64,000 nt of DNA from Lysobacter alkalisoli (GCF_006547045.1 NZ_CP041242.1:3606001-3670000); one strand, 5' to 3'. Counted from the stretch's first letter, positions 18,364-29,238 are shown. Made by a program: numbers and translations. The notes: a model not told the origin generated them from the letters alone.

Positions 18364-21066
18364 ATGAACCGCGCTCCCTTGTTTGCAGCGCTCCTGCTCG
18401 CCAGCCTGCCCGCCTGTGCCGCCCCCCTGGCCGATTGCGATGGCGATACCCACGCCCGCGTGCTACGGGCAGCCGCCTCGCCGACCCTTCCCGCAAAGAG
18501 CCACTGGCTTGACCGCCAGCGCCTGCAGTGGCCGGGGCAGGCAGTCGGAGGCGGACGCTTCCGCCTCTACCACTCCGCCAGCGGACAGCTGGTCACCGAA
18601 CCGGGCACGGCCGTCACCGGCGCCGACGGCTCGCTGCCGCTGTCCGTCGACACCGATCCGCTACCGTCGGCACTGGCCGAACGCTTCGCCTTCATCGGCG
18701 AGGGCGTGCGGCTGCGACTGCAGGCCGACGATGCCACCTTGCGTGAACTGCTGCGTGGCCAGCTGCGTCTGGTACACGAGGACGCCGATGGTCACGTGCT
18801 TGCCGTCACCGATTTGCAGCATCCGGGCGTACTCGACGATCTATACGCCGCTGCCGGCATCGGACCTGCGCTCGGTCCGGAGCTTGCGGATGGCGCAACT
18901 TCGCTGCGGCTGTGGGCGCCGACCGCGAAGGCGGTGAGCGCCTGCCTGCACGCCGACGCCGGCACACCCGCCCGCGAAACCGTCCCACTCCAACGCGACG
19001 AGGCGACCGGCATGTGGTCGGTCGATTTCGAGAACGACCTGAGCGGCAACTACTACACGTACCTGGTCGACGTGTTTGTACCCGGCACCGGCATGGTGCG
19101 TAACCGCGTCACCGATCCCTACTCGGTTAGCCTGTCGGCCAACTCGAAGCGCAGCTTCATCATCGATCTCGACGATCCAGCGCTGAAGCCCGCAGGCTGG
19201 GACGGCGCGCCGCGCCCGGAACCGTTGGCGGCAATGACCGACATGGCGGTCTACGAGCTGCACGTACGCGACTTCTCGCGCGACGATGCAACCGTGCCGG
19301 AACAGCACCGCGGCAAGTACCTCGCCTTCACCGATACCGGCAGCGATGGCATGCGCCACCTGCGCGCACTGGCCGGGGCCGGCATCAGCGACATCCACCT
19401 GCTGCCGGTATTCGACCTCGCCACGGTGCCGGAGACGGACTGTGTCGTCCCGGACGTGCCTGATGCCGCGCCCGACAGCGAGGCGCAGCAGGCGGCGGTG
19501 ATGGCGGTCGCCGACCGCGACTGCTTCAACTGGGGCTACGACCCGTTCCACTTCAACGCGCCGGAAGGCAGCTTCGCCAGCGATGCCGATGACGCCGCGG
19601 TGCGGGTGCGCGAGTTCCGCACGATGGTGCAGGCCCTGCATGCGGCCGGCCTGCGCGTGGGCATGGACGTGGTCTACAACCACACCAGCGCCTCCGGCCA
19701 GGACCCGCGTTCGGTGCTCGACCGCATCGTCCCGGGCTACTACCACCGCCTCGACGCCGACGGCGTGGTCGAGCAGTCGACCTGCTGCGACAACACCGCC
19801 ACCGAGCACATGATGATGGCGCGGCTGATGATCGACTCGGCCGTGCTGTGGGCGAAGCACTACCGGATCGACTCGTTCCGCTTCGACCTGATGGGCCATC
19901 AGCCGCGCGAAGCGATGGAGCGACTGCAGGCTGCGGTCGATGCCGCCGCCGGTCGTCACGTGCAGCTTCTCGGCGAGGGCTGGAACTTCGGCGAGGTGGT
20001 CGACGGCGCGCGCTTCGTGCAGGCCTCGCAGCTGTCGCTGCAGGATTCGGGCATCGCCACCTTCAGCGACCGTGCCCGCGACGCGATCCGCGGCGGCGGC
20101 CCGGCCGACCGCGGCGAGGCGCTGCGCACGCCCGGCTACGTCAACGGCCTCGCAGAGAGCGACGATCACGAAGTTTTGCTGCATGCCGCCGACCTGGTCC
20201 GCGCCGGCCTCGCCGGCACCCTGCGCGACTACCGCATGCTCGCCGCCGACGGCATCGAGAAGCCGCTGTCGGCCATCGACTACAAGGGCCAGCCGGCCGG
20301 TTACGCCGCGCAGCCCGGCGAAGCGGTCAACTACGTCGAGAACCACGACAACCAGACCCTGTTCGACATCAACGCGATCAAGCTGCCGCCTGATACCCCC
20401 GCCGACGAGCGTGCGCGGGTGCAGTTGCTGGCGCTGGCATTGAACACCTTCAGCCAGGGCGTGGCCTACTTCCATGCCGGCGGCGAACTGCTGCGCTCCA
20501 AATCGCTGGACCGCAACAGCTACGACTCCGGCGACTGGTTCAATCGCGTCGACTGGACCGGCCGCGACAACTTCTTCGGCACCGGTCTGCCGCCCGCGCA
20601 CGACAACCGCGAGGACTGGGAGTGGATGCGCCCGCTGCTGCACGAACCCGGCATCCGACCCGGCCCGGAGCAGATCGGCTTCGTCCGCGACGCCTTCCTC
20701 GACCTGCTGCGCATCCGCGCCGGCTCATCCCTGTTCCGCCTGCGCAGCGCCGACGCAGTGCAGCAACGGCTGCGCTTCCCCAACACCGGTCCGGAGCAGA
20801 ACCCGGCGGTGATCGCCGGCCACCTCGATGGCCGCGGCTATTCCGGTGCCGAGTTCGATGAGGTGATGTACCTGGTCAACGTATCGTCGCAACCCCAATC
20901 GCTACTTCTGCAGGACGAAACCGGCAAGGACTACGTGCTGCACCCGGTGCTGCGCGACGGCACCGATCCGCGTGCACGCGAGGCCGTGTTCGATCCCGCG
21001 ACAGGCCGATTCAATATCCCGGCCCGCACCACCGCGGTCTACGTGATCGAGAAGTCAGCCAACTGA
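18364..21066 (+). CDS. pulA: Pullulanase-type alpha-1,6-glucosidase (GH13)
   Basis: 900 residues with a Sec signal peptide ([16 protein letters not shown]; the LPAC could act as a weak lipobox). Carbohydrate-binding N-terminal domains (about 30-280) come first, then the GH13 barrel: [23 protein letters not shown], nucleophile D508 in [10 protein letters not shown], acid/base E538 in [10 protein letters not shown], and [13 protein letters not shown] near 660. These match the pullulanase-type alpha-1,6-glucosidases of about 900 residues that open branch points in amylopectin or pullulan fragments. Ribosome site GGGAGG seven bases before the ATG. The signal peptide suggests it acts in the periplasm. 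Confidence 0.9.
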   Translation: MNRAPLFAALLLASLPACAAPLADCDGDTHARVLRAAASPTLPAKSHWLDRQRLQWPGQAVGGGRFRLYHSASGQLVTEPGTAVTGADGSLPLSVDTDPLPSALAERFAFIGEGVRLRLQADDATLRELLRGQLRLVHEDADGHVLAVTDLQHPGVLDDLYAAAGIGPALGPELADGATSLRLWAPTAKAVSACLHADAGTPARETVPLQRDEATGMWSVDFENDLSGNYYTYLVDVFVPGTGMVRNRVTDPYSVSLSANSKRSFIIDLDDPALKPAGWDGAPRPEPLAAMTDMAVYELHVRDFSRDDATVPEQHRGKYLAFTDTGSDGMRHLRALAGAGISDIHLLPVFDLATVPETDCVVPDVPDAAPDSEAQQAAVMAVADRDCFNWGYDPFHFNAPEGSFASDADDAAVRVREFRTMVQALHAAGLRVGMDVVYNHTSASGQDPRSVLDRIVPGYYHRLDADGVVEQSTCCDNTATEHMMMARLMIDSAVLWAKHYRIDSFRFDLMGHQPREAMERLQAAVDAAAGRHVQLLGEGWNFGEVVDGARFVQASQLSLQDSGIATFSDRARDAIRGGGPADRGEALRTPGYVNGLAESDDHEVLLHAADLVRAGLAGTLRDYRMLAADGIEKPLSAIDYKGQPAGYAAQPGEAVNYVENHDNQTLFDINAIKLPPDTPADERARVQLLALALNTFSQGVAYFHAGGELLRSKSLDRNSYDSGDWFNRVDWTGRDNFFGTGLPPAHDNREDWEWMRPLLHEPGIRPGPEQIGFVRDAFLDLLRIRAGSSLFRLRSADAVQQRLRFPNTGPEQNPAVIAGHLDGRGYSGAEFDEVMYLVNVSSQPQSLLLQDETGKDYVLHPVLRDGTDPRAREAVFDPATGRFNIPARTTAVYVIEKSAN

Positions 21067-21090
21067 TCGAATGACATGAACATGTTCCGT

Positions 21091-21287
21091 CATCCCAAGC
21101 ATGGCAAGGGATCGGCTTTCCGGCCAACGGTCCAGCCGCAGCCGGGCATGGCTTTGCAGGTCCTTCCGAAACATGGATGTTTCGGATGAGCCCCCAAGGA
21201 CGGGTTTACGGCGTGTCCTGCAAAGCCATGCCCGGCTGCGGCCCACTGCAAGGCTCCAAAAGCAGATTGTTCGCCGTGCTCGGGATG
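21091..21287. repeat. Conserved-loop inverted-repeat element, copy 1
   Basis: Between pulA and the GH97 gene. Outer imperfect arms (21091-21105 / 21273-21287, 13 of 15 paired). Inner perfect 26-bp arms (21135-21160 / 21217-21242). Within the 56-base loop is a hairpin TCCGAAACAT/ATGTTTCGGA. On the minus strand the loop begins ACACGCCGTAAACCCGTCC, then TTGGGGGCTC. The copy at 44348-44453 shares the loop and hairpin plan but not the arms. Confidence 0.85.
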
Positions 21288-21316
21288 GCGACAAACCACG
21301 ACAACAGGAAACCATC

Positions 21317-23344
21317 ATGCACCTGTTCAGGCACATCGCCCTCCTGCCCATCCTCGGCCTTGCCGTCTTCACCGCAAACGCCGAAACCGTCGCCCGGGTC
21401 GAATCGCCCGGCAAGGTGCTGGCGGTCGAACTCGATATCACCGAAGGCCGCCTCGCCTACCGCGTGCTGCGCTTCGGCGAACCGGTGATCGACGATTCCC
21501 GGCTCGGTTTCCAGCTTCGCGGCGCCGAAAAGCTCGAACGCAACCTCGCCCTGTCCTCGCAAACAACGCGCAGCCATGACGAAACCTGGGAACAGCCCTG
21601 GGGCGAAAGCCGTTTCGTCCGCGACCACCACAACGAACTGCGCGCGCGCTTCACCGAAACCATCGCGCCGAATCGCAGCTTCGACGTGCTCGTGCGCGTG
21701 TTCGACGACGGCCTCGGCTTCCGCTACGAACTCCCCGAACAGCCGAATCTCGACGAGGTCATCATCGACGACGAACTGACCGAGTTCGCCCTCGCCACGC
21801 CGGCGACCGCGTGGTGGATCCCGGCCGGCGAGTGGAACCGCTACGAGTACCTGTACGATCGCACCCCGGTCGAACAGGTCACCCAGGCGCACACGCCGAT
21901 GACGGTGCGTACCGACGACGGCCTGCACATCGCCTTCCACGAGGCCGCGCTGGTCGACTACGCCGGCATGTGGCTGCGCCGCACCGAGGGTCGCCGCTTC
22001 CGCGCCCAGCTGGCCCCGGCATCCGAAGGCTGGAAGGTGCGCCGCAACGCCCCGTTCCACACCCCGTGGCGGACCTTGCAGATCACCGACAGCGCCGCCG
22101 CGCTGTACGCCTCATCCGACCTGATCCTCAACCTCAACGAGCCCAACAGGCTCGGCGATGTCAGCTGGTTCGAACCGGCCAAGTACATCGGCATCTGGTG
22201 GTCGCTGCACCTGGACACCGAGACCTGGGCCACTGGCCGCAAGCACGGTGCGACGACGAAGAACACAAAGCGCTACATCGACTTCGCCGCCGAGCACGGT
22301 TTCCGCGGCGTGCTGGTGGAAGGCTGGAACCCGGGCTGGGACGGTGACTGGTTCGGCAACGGCTACGACTTCGACTTCACCCGCGCCACGCCCGACTTCG
22401 ATATCGAGGCGCTTTCGGCCTACGCCACGTCGAAAGGCGTGCGCCTGGTCGGCCACCACGAGACCGCCTGCGCGGTCAGCCACTACGAAGAGCAGATGGA
22501 AGCCGCGTTCGCGATGAACGCACGCCTGGGCATCGACTCGGTCAAGACCGGCTACGTCTGCGACGCCGGAGGGATCGAGCGGCGACTCGATGACGGAACC
22601 GTCGCGCGCGAATGGCATGACGGCCAGTGGAACAGCAACCACCACCAGCGCGTGCTCGAGGCCGCCGCCCGCCACAAGGTCGCGATCAACGCCCACGAGC
22701 CGATCAAGGACACCGGCCTGCGCCGCACCTACCCGAACTGGGTCTCGCGCGAGGGCGCGCGCGGCATGGAATACGCCGCCTGGGGCAATCCGACCAACCC
22801 GCCCGAGCACGAGACCAACCTGGTATTCACCCGCATGCTGTCCGGCCCGATGGACTTCACCCCCGGCATCCTCAGCCTGCAGGGCCGCGGCCAGGCGATC
22901 CAGACCACGCTGGCCAAACAGCTCGCCCTGTACGTGGTGCTGTACTGCCCGCTGCAGATGGCCGCCGACCTGCCAGAGAATTACGCCAGGCACATGGAGG
23001 CGTTCCAGTTCATCAAGGACGTGCCGGCCGACTGGGCCGAGACCCGCGTGCTCGATGGCGAGATCGGCGACTACGTGACCTTCGCCCGCAAGGACCGCAA
23101 CAGCGAAGACTGGTACCTGGGCAGCCTCACCGACGAACACGGCCGCCTGCTGCAGGTGCCGCTGTCGTTCCTCGACCCGGGCCGGACCTACACCGCGCAG
23201 ATCTACCGCGACGGCGACGGCGCGCATTGGCAGGACAAGCCGTTCGCATTCGCCCGCGAGCAGCGCGAAGTCACCAGCGCCGATGTGCTGACGCTGAAAC
23301 TCGCCGCCGGCGGCGGTCAGGCGATCCGTTTCGTCGCACGTTGA
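21317..23344 (+). CDS. GH97 family alpha-glucosidase (SusB-like)
   Basis: 675 residues with a signal peptide (MHLFRHIALLPILGLAVFTANA). GH97 signatures: VLVEGWNPGWDGDWFGNGYD, LVGHHET, INAHEPIKDTGLRRTYPN with the catalytic glutamates typical of the inverting SusB-like members, and REGARGMEY. It splits glucose from alpha-glucans and maltodextrins in the periplasm; the calcium-dependent SusB class is the nearest known type. Same strand as the alpha-glucosidase and pulA but 250 bp downstream, with an inverted-repeat element in between, so co-transcription is uncertain. Convergent with the next amylase gene. Confidence 0.92.
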   Translation: MHLFRHIALLPILGLAVFTANAETVARVESPGKVLAVELDITEGRLAYRVLRFGEPVIDDSRLGFQLRGAEKLERNLALSSQTTRSHDETWEQPWGESRFVRDHHNELRARFTETIAPNRSFDVLVRVFDDGLGFRYELPEQPNLDEVIIDDELTEFALATPATAWWIPAGEWNRYEYLYDRTPVEQVTQAHTPMTVRTDDGLHIAFHEAALVDYAGMWLRRTEGRRFRAQLAPASEGWKVRRNAPFHTPWRTLQITDSAAALYASSDLILNLNEPNRLGDVSWFEPAKYIGIWWSLHLDTETWATGRKHGATTKNTKRYIDFAAEHGFRGVLVEGWNPGWDGDWFGNGYDFDFTRATPDFDIEALSAYATSKGVRLVGHHETACAVSHYEEQMEAAFAMNARLGIDSVKTGYVCDAGGIERRLDDGTVAREWHDGQWNSNHHQRVLEAAARHKVAINAHEPIKDTGLRRTYPNWVSREGARGMEYAAWGNPTNPPEHETNLVFTRMLSGPMDFTPGILSLQGRGQAIQTTLAKQLALYVVLYCPLQMAADLPENYARHMEAFQFIKDVPADWAETRVLDGEIGDYVTFARKDRNSEDWYLGSLTDEHGRLLQVPLSFLDPGRTYTAQIYRDGDGAHWQDKPFAFAREQREVTSADVLTLKLAAGGGQAIRFVAR

Positions 23345-23381
23345 GGATTGAGAGGCAGGCGCCACCACCCAAGGCCGTTCT

Positions 23382-23403
23382 GGTGGGCACGTTTGTGCCC
23401 ACC
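23382..23403. terminator. Hairpin between convergent GH97 and amylase genes
   Basis: GGTGGGCAC-GTTT-GTGCCCACC, a perfect 9-bp stem 38 bases after the GH97 stop. It could act in both directions. A second dyad (CCGGGCAAGGC...GCCTTGCCCGG) follows at about 23428-23500. Confidence 0.6.
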
Positions 23404-23499
23404 CTGTGCGATTGAAGCCACGTCGTCCGGGCAAGGCGAAGTCGCACTCGGGGATTCGCGACACCCTGACCCCGGGTGCGGGCTGCGGCCTTGCCCGGG

Positions 23500-26193
23500 C
23501 TACTTGAGCGCTGCGCTGACTTCGTCCATCACCCGCGCCCCATCCGCCTCGCCGCCGCCGAAGGTGGTGGCGCCGGCCTCGGGCGCGAGTGGTCGATAAC
23601 CGCCGTCGTAGTCCCAGGTGGTGACATGCAGCCGCGCGCCGGCCAGCGTGGTCGGGTGGCCGAGGGCGCCGGCCGGCAAGGTGAAGGCGATCGTGCGCGC
23701 ATCGTGGTCGACGGCGATGTCGGCGACCGGGGTGACCGGCGTGCCTTCGACGTCGGCACTCGCGCCTTCGTGCGAGAACAGGGCATTCGACCAGCCATGC
23801 GCGCGCAGGCGGCGGTGCCAGCGCATGCCGTCGGGCAGTTCGGCGTGCTGCTGCGGCATCACCCGCGCACCGTCCGCTTCCGGCAGCTGCAGGAAGGCGG
23901 TGATCGCGACGTGGTCGAAACCGCTGGCCGGGTGCCACGCGGTGCTTAGGCTGCGCATCGTCAGCTCGAAGCGCAGCGCAGCGCCGGCGGTCCAGACGCG
24001 CAGGCGCTCGATATCGGCTGGCCGATGTTCGCGCCAGCCGGGGCCGGTCGGATAGGTGTAGGTGCCGGTCGGGCCGGTGTCGTCGTCCTGCGGATCGGTG
24101 ATGTCGGCCGCCAGCCGCCAGTCGAGCGCGACGCGGAACAGCTGCGCGGGACTGGTCCTGCCACTGCCAGGGTCGTAGGCGACCACGCGGTGCTCGATGG
24201 CCGGGTCGATCATGTCGTCGGCGCGCAGCCGCGCCTGCCAGTGTCCGGCTTCGTCGATGGCGATGGTCTGCGCGTTGCCGAGGTCGCCGTCGATGACGAG
24301 GCGGATGGATTCAGTGCCGGGTGCGGTACCGTGGGCTTCGAAGTCGCTCCCGACCACGGCCACCCCGTCACCGTCGTGCCCGCGCAGGCGGGCATCCATG
24401 GCTCCTCCTTGCAGAAGTGGCTCAGCGTCCATGGCATCCCGCCTGCGTGGGGGTGACAGCGCCCTCCGGGATGACGGCTTTCGTCCGGACCGCACACCGG
24501 TATCTGCCACCCGCCATACCTCGCCACTATGCGGCGGCAACACCAGGGTCAGGCGGCCGGCTTCGCCGACGACAAGATCGCGGGGCGCGGCATCGATCGC
24601 GAACAGGCCCTGCAGGCGGGTGCCTGCGGGCAGGCCGGTATCGAGGTCGTCAAGCAGTACTTCGTGGCCGGCGCTGTTGAGGATGACGAGAGCGGTTTCT
24701 TCTTTCCCGTCCGTGCGCCACGCAATCGCGCCGGCACGAGCCGGATTGGCGGCGAGCACCACCGGCGTGCCTCGCGAAAGCACCGCATTGCCACGCCGCA
24801 GTGCGATTGCATCGCGCAGATAGCGATACAACGGTGCCTCGGTGTCGAAATGGTCGCGGCCACCGCTGCCGAAGCCGCTCGCGAACATCGCCCGCCGCTG
24901 CTCGCGGAACCCCTGTTCGGTGCCGGAGTAGACGACCGGAATCCCGGGCAGGGTCAGCATCGCCAGCAGCGCCTGCTTCAGCCCGGCCTCGCTGCTACTG
25001 GCAAGGAAGCGGTCGACGTCGTGGTTGTCGATGAAGCTGGGCATGCGCCACGGGTCGGCGTGCAGCGTCATCATCGACTCGACCCGATGCCGCAGTTCGG
25101 CCGCCGGCCGCCCGCGCGCGAACACGTCTCCCAACGTGCCGTACAGCGGGAAGTTGATCATCGACGGCAGCCCGCCTGGCGTGCGCATGTAGGCGTCGAG
25201 CTTGCGTGCCTGGGCATCGCCGAACGGCTTGTCGCTGCCGAAGCCCTCGCCGAACGAGAGGAAATCGGCGCGGCCGGTCTCGGCGGCGACGCGGGTCATG
25301 CCGGGCGCCTCGGGGTCGTCGGCATGCAGGAAATCGTTGAAGAATTCCGCCGGTACATGGAAGGCGGTATCGATGCGGAACGCATCCACGCCGGCCTCGC
25401 GGATCCAGTCGCCGTACGCCTTGCGCAATGCGCGGCGGACCACCGGGTTCTCCGTGTTCAGGTCGTCGAGGTCGGCCAGCGCGTAGTCCAGCTCCTGCCG
25501 GCGGTTGCTGTAATCGGCGATCGGCGGGGTGAAGTGGTAGATCGCGGCCTCGCGATCGGCCGGATCCTGCGGATCGTTGCGATCGAACGGCGGCTGCACC
25601 GGTGCGCTGCGGCCCTGGGCATCGCCGCGCAGACGGCAATGCTCGGCGATGGAGGCATTGTCGTCGGGATCGACTGCATCCCCGCAGCCGATCCAGTCGC
25701 CGGTGTGGTTCACCACCACGTCCTGGATCAGGTACATGCCACGGCCGTGCAGCGCGCGCGACAGCGCGCGGTAGTCGTCCAGGGTGCCGTAGTGGGCATC
25801 GATGGCGGAAAGATCGCTGGCCCAGTAGCCATGGTAGCCGCCGTAGCTGCGGTCCGGATTCAGCCACTGGTTGGCGACCGGCGGAGTGATCCACAGCGCG
25901 GTCGCGCCGAGGCCCTGGATGTAGTCGAGCCGTCGCGTCAGCCCACGCAGGTCGCCGCCGCTGTAACGGCTGTTGTCGGCCGGGTCGTACTCGCCCACGC
26001 CCTGATCGTTGTTGGATGGATCGCCGTCATCGAAACGGTCGATCATCGCGAAGTAGACCACCTGGTCGCGCCAGTCCGGCGACGGCACATGCAGGTCGCC
26101 GGCCGACGCCGTCGCCGCGGCCCCGACGCAGCCCGACAGCAGTGCCCATCGCAGCATGTTCACGACAGCGTTCGAAGCCGTTCGCATTCTCAT
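23500..26193 (-). CDS. Secreted alpha-amylase (GH13) with C-terminal glucodextranase-like domain
   Basis: 897 residues. Signal peptide with a possible lipobox (LLSGC). GH13 domain about 40-560: WRDQVVYFAMIDRFDDGDP, DVVVNHTGDW, DAFRIDTAFHVP with the nucleophile Asp, FLSFGEGFGSD with the acid/base Glu, FIDNHDVDRFL. The C-terminal third (about 640-897; FELTMRSLSTAWHPASGFDH, LHVTTWDYDGGYRPL) resembles the C-terminal binding domain of glucodextranases. Residues about 579-606 are encoded by a REP palindrome pair (MDARLRGHDG) lying between the two parts. ATG 26193 has GGAGGG six bases upstream. Divergent from a TonB receptor gene, with two operators between. Confidence 0.88.
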   Translation of the reverse strand: MRMRTASNAVVNMLRWALLSGCVGAAATASAGDLHVPSPDWRDQVVYFAMIDRFDDGDPSNNDQGVGEYDPADNSRYSGGDLRGLTRRLDYIQGLGATALWITPPVANQWLNPDRSYGGYHGYWASDLSAIDAHYGTLDDYRALSRALHGRGMYLIQDVVVNHTGDWIGCGDAVDPDDNASIAEHCRLRGDAQGRSAPVQPPFDRNDPQDPADREAAIYHFTPPIADYSNRRQELDYALADLDDLNTENPVVRRALRKAYGDWIREAGVDAFRIDTAFHVPAEFFNDFLHADDPEAPGMTRVAAETGRADFLSFGEGFGSDKPFGDAQARKLDAYMRTPGGLPSMINFPLYGTLGDVFARGRPAAELRHRVESMMTLHADPWRMPSFIDNHDVDRFLASSSEAGLKQALLAMLTLPGIPVVYSGTEQGFREQRRAMFASGFGSGGRDHFDTEAPLYRYLRDAIALRRGNAVLSRGTPVVLAANPARAGAIAWRTDGKEETALVILNSAGHEVLLDDLDTGLPAGTRLQGLFAIDAAPRDLVVGEAGRLTLVLPPHSGEVWRVADTGVRSGRKPSSRRALSPPRRRDAMDAEPLLQGGAMDARLRGHDGDGVAVVGSDFEAHGTAPGTESIRLVIDGDLGNAQTIAIDEAGHWQARLRADDMIDPAIEHRVVAYDPGSGRTSPAQLFRVALDWRLAADITDPQDDDTGPTGTYTYPTGPGWREHRPADIERLRVWTAGAALRFELTMRSLSTAWHPASGFDHVAITAFLQLPEADGARVMPQQHAELPDGMRWHRRLRAHGWSNALFSHEGASADVEGTPVTPVADIAVDHDARTIAFTLPAGALGHPTTLAGARLHVTTWDYDGGYRPLAPEAGATTFGGGEADGARVMDEVSAALK
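24375..24458. repeat. REP palindrome pair inside the amylase coding sequence
   Basis: CCCGCGCAGGCGGGCATCC...CCATGGCATCCCGCCTGCG, an inverted pair of the same family as 63737-63850, read through in frame in the linker between catalytic and C-terminal domains. Confidence 0.8.
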
Positions 26194-26277
26194 CCGCGCC
26201 CTCCCACACATTCGTGCATTGCCATGGCGATGCCACTATTCCATGCAGCCGCCACCGCGAAAGCCCCACCGCTCCCC

Positions 26278-26291
26278 TGCAAACGTCTGCA
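26278..26291. promoter_or_regulatory. LacI-type operator, amylase side of the divergent promoter
   Basis: TGCAAACGTCTGCA, centred 21 bp (two helical turns) from the next operator at 26299-26312. Same motif family as 16614 and 32121. Confidence 0.75.
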
Positions 26292-26298
26292 GCCCTCG

Positions 26299-26312
26299 TG
26301 AATACGTTTGCA
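26299..26312. promoter_or_regulatory. LacI-type operator, receptor side of the divergent promoter
   Basis: TGAATACGTTTGCA, identical to the reverse complement of the site at 16614. It lies 160 bp before the TonB receptor ATG. Confidence 0.8.
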
Positions 26313-26471
26313 GTGCCGTTTGTGCAGTTGCACCCGCGTCTACTATCGCTTCACGCCACCAATCCGGTGCTGTCTGCAACAGCACGCGGGGCGTAATTCA
26401 TGGCCTTCCGGAGCCAAGAGCGCGCAGACGTTCAGCCCACCGAGGCCAACACCAACCGTGTGGAGGGGAAG

Positions 26472-29215
26472 ATGTTGCAACTCAGGCGAAACATGCTCAG
26501 CGTGGCGCTGGCCTCGGCAACCGCGCTGATGGCGACGGGCGTACAGGCGCAATCCGTTGCCGAGCCTGCCAATGACCAGGACACCAGCCCGGCGCCCGAC
26601 GCCACCACGCTCGACAGCGTCGTCGTCACCGGTATCCGTGGCGGCATCGAGAAGTCGCTCGACACCAAGCGCGAATCGACCTCGATCGTCGAGGCCGTGT
26701 CCGCCGAGGACATCGGCAAGTTGCCCGACGCCTCCATCGCCGACTCGATCGCGCGCCTGCCCGGCCTGACCGCCCATCGCGAGCGCGGCCGTGCCGCCCA
26801 GATCCACATCCGCGGCCTGTCCGGCGACTTCGCCGGCACCACCCTGAACGGGCGCGAGCAGGCCAACACCAGCGACAATCGCGGCGTCGAGTTCGACCAG
26901 TATCCCTCCGAACTGCTCAGCGCGGCCGTGGTCTACAAGACCCCGGATGCCTCGCTGGTCGGCCAGGGCCTGTCCGGCACTGTCGACCTGCGCACCGCGC
27001 GCCCACTGGATTTCTCCGAGCGCGTGCTGGCGGTCAACGCTCGCTACGAGCAGAACAAGATCGACGACCTGAAGGAAAGCGGCAATCGCTACAGCTTCTC
27101 CTACATCGACCAGTTCCTCGACAACACGCTGGGCATCGCGTTCGGCTACGCCCACATCGACAGCCCGCAGCCCGGTTTCCAGAACGAATCCTGGGCTATG
27201 CGGATGGCCCCAACGGCACCACCGTGGTCGGCGGCGGCAAGATCTACAAGTTCGACAACAACAACAAGCGCGACGGCGCGATGCTGACCCTGCAGTACAG
27301 GCCGAGCGACATCTACGAGACCTCGCTGGATCTGTTCTATTCCAAGTTCCGCAGGAGCGAAGTCAAGTCCGGCGTCGAATTCGGCACCGCCTGGGGCCAG
27401 GGCGTGCTGCAGCCCGGCTATACGGTCAACGGCAACGGCACCATCACCGACAGCACCTGGACCAACGTCAAGCCGGTGCTGCGTGCCGACTCCAACCCGC
27501 TCGACGATCGCCTGTTCTCGCTGGGCTGGAACAACAAGTGGCAGCTGGGCGAGCACTGGACCCTGAGCCAGGACCTCTCGACTTCGCGCGTCGACCGCGA
27601 CATGGACTTCCTGGAGACCTACGCCGGCCTGCGGGGCGACGGCACCGCCACCCTGCGCGCGACCGTGGACCCGGGCGGTTTCAACCGCTTCGCCTTCGAC
27701 ACCAGCTTCAACGACCCCGATCAGCTGCAGATGATCGATGCCGGCAACTGGTCGCAGGACGGCTATCTGAAGAACTTCCAGGTCGAGGACCGCATCACCG
27801 CCGGTCGCATCGACCTGAGCCGCAGCTTCGACTCCGGCTTCATCGAGAGCATCTCCTTCGGCGCCAACGAGACCATCCGCAAGAAGGAGAAGTCGTCGCT
27901 GGAGTACAAGCTGTGCCTGCAGGTCGATCCAGCCTCACCGGCCGACTGCGTGGTCGGTGCCAGCGCGCCGTTCCCGGGCCAGCCGACCGGATTCAGCTTC
28001 GGCGGTATCGACGGTCTGGCGATGTTCGACGCCGAAACCCTGCTGCGCAACGGCACCTATCAGCTGGTCCGGAAGAACCACTCGGACATCGCCGCCAAGA
28101 ACTGGTCGATCCGCGAAACGGTGGACACCGTCTACGCGCAGGCCAACATCAACACCGACCTCGGCCAGCACGTGGTACTGCGCGGCAACGTCGGCGTGCA
28201 ATGGGTGCGGACCGACCAGAGCTCCAGCGGCATCAACACGGTCGAAGGCAGCGATGTCGGCGACACCGGTGTTTCCGGCGCCACCTACAGCAACCTCCTG
28301 CCGAGCCTGAACCTGTCGTTCGGCTTCCCCGACGAGTACTACATCCGCGTCGGCGCATCGCGGCAGATGCAGCGTCCGCGCATGGACGCCATGCGCGCCA
28401 GTGTCGACGTGAACATCCCGATGAGCCCCATCTGCCACAACATCTCGCTCACCGAGCCGGTCTGGTGCGGCGAGGGTGGCAACCCGAAGCTCAAACCTTG
28501 GCTGGCCAACGCCTATGACCTGAGCCTGGAGAAGTACTTCACCACCGAAGCGGGCAACACCGGCTTCCTCGGCGCGGCCTACTTCTACAAGGATCTGCTC
28601 AACTACATCTACACGGACACCCGTCCGTTCGACTTCGCCGGCTATGCCCTGCCACCGCAGGCACCTGGCCAGGTCATTTACCCGAGCGGAACCAACGGTT
28701 ACCTGAAGGGCGAGTTCAACGGCGAAGGCGGCACGCTGCGCGGCTACGAGTTGTCGTTCTCGGTGCCATTGGACTTGATCTGGAGCGGCCTGAACGGCTT
28801 CGGCGTGCTCGGCAGCTACTCGGTCACCGATACCAGCATCTCACCGAACGGCCCCGGCACCAGCGAGCGCCTGCCGGGCTGGTCCAAGTACGTGTCCAGC
28901 GCGACCGCCTACTACGAGCGCGGCGGCTTCTCGATCCGCTTCAGCCAGCGCAGCCGCAGCAAGTACCGCGGCGAATCCCGCGGCTTCGGCGCCGACCTGG
29001 GCTACGAGGACTTCCAGGGCGAGAAGGTCCAGGACGCGCAGGTGAACTACGACTTCAACGACGGCACGCTCAAGGGCCTGTCGCTGTACCTGCAGGTCAG
29101 CAATATCGGCGACGAACCGGCCCGTTCGACCGAGAGCGTCGATTCGGAATCGCGTCCGCTGAAGTACTTCGAGTACGGCAAGACCATCCTGGCGGGCTTC
29201 GGCTACAAGTTCTGA
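26472..29215 (+). pseudogene. TonB-dependent receptor of the maltodextrin locus, frameshifted by one missing G
   Basis: Signal peptide (MLQLRRNMLS...MATGVQAQS), TonB box region TLDSVVVTGIRGGI, plug with DIGKLPDASIADSIARLPGL and AQIHIRGLSGDFAGTTLNG, then a 22-strand-type barrel ending in AGFGYKF. This is the Xanthomonas/Caulobacter carbohydrate receptor class (TIGR01782 type). The frame breaks at about 27191-27193: QNESW is followed by GCTATG, while the downstream frame needs GGC TAT GCG. Restoring one G to the GGG run gives ESWGYADGPNGTTVVGGGK and a normal 914-residue protein. ATG 26472 has GAGGGG upstream. Most likely imports maltodextrins; whether truly broken or a sequence error is open. 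Confidence 0.88.
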
Positions 29216-29238
29216 TCGCAGACCGCCCGGTTGTCACC

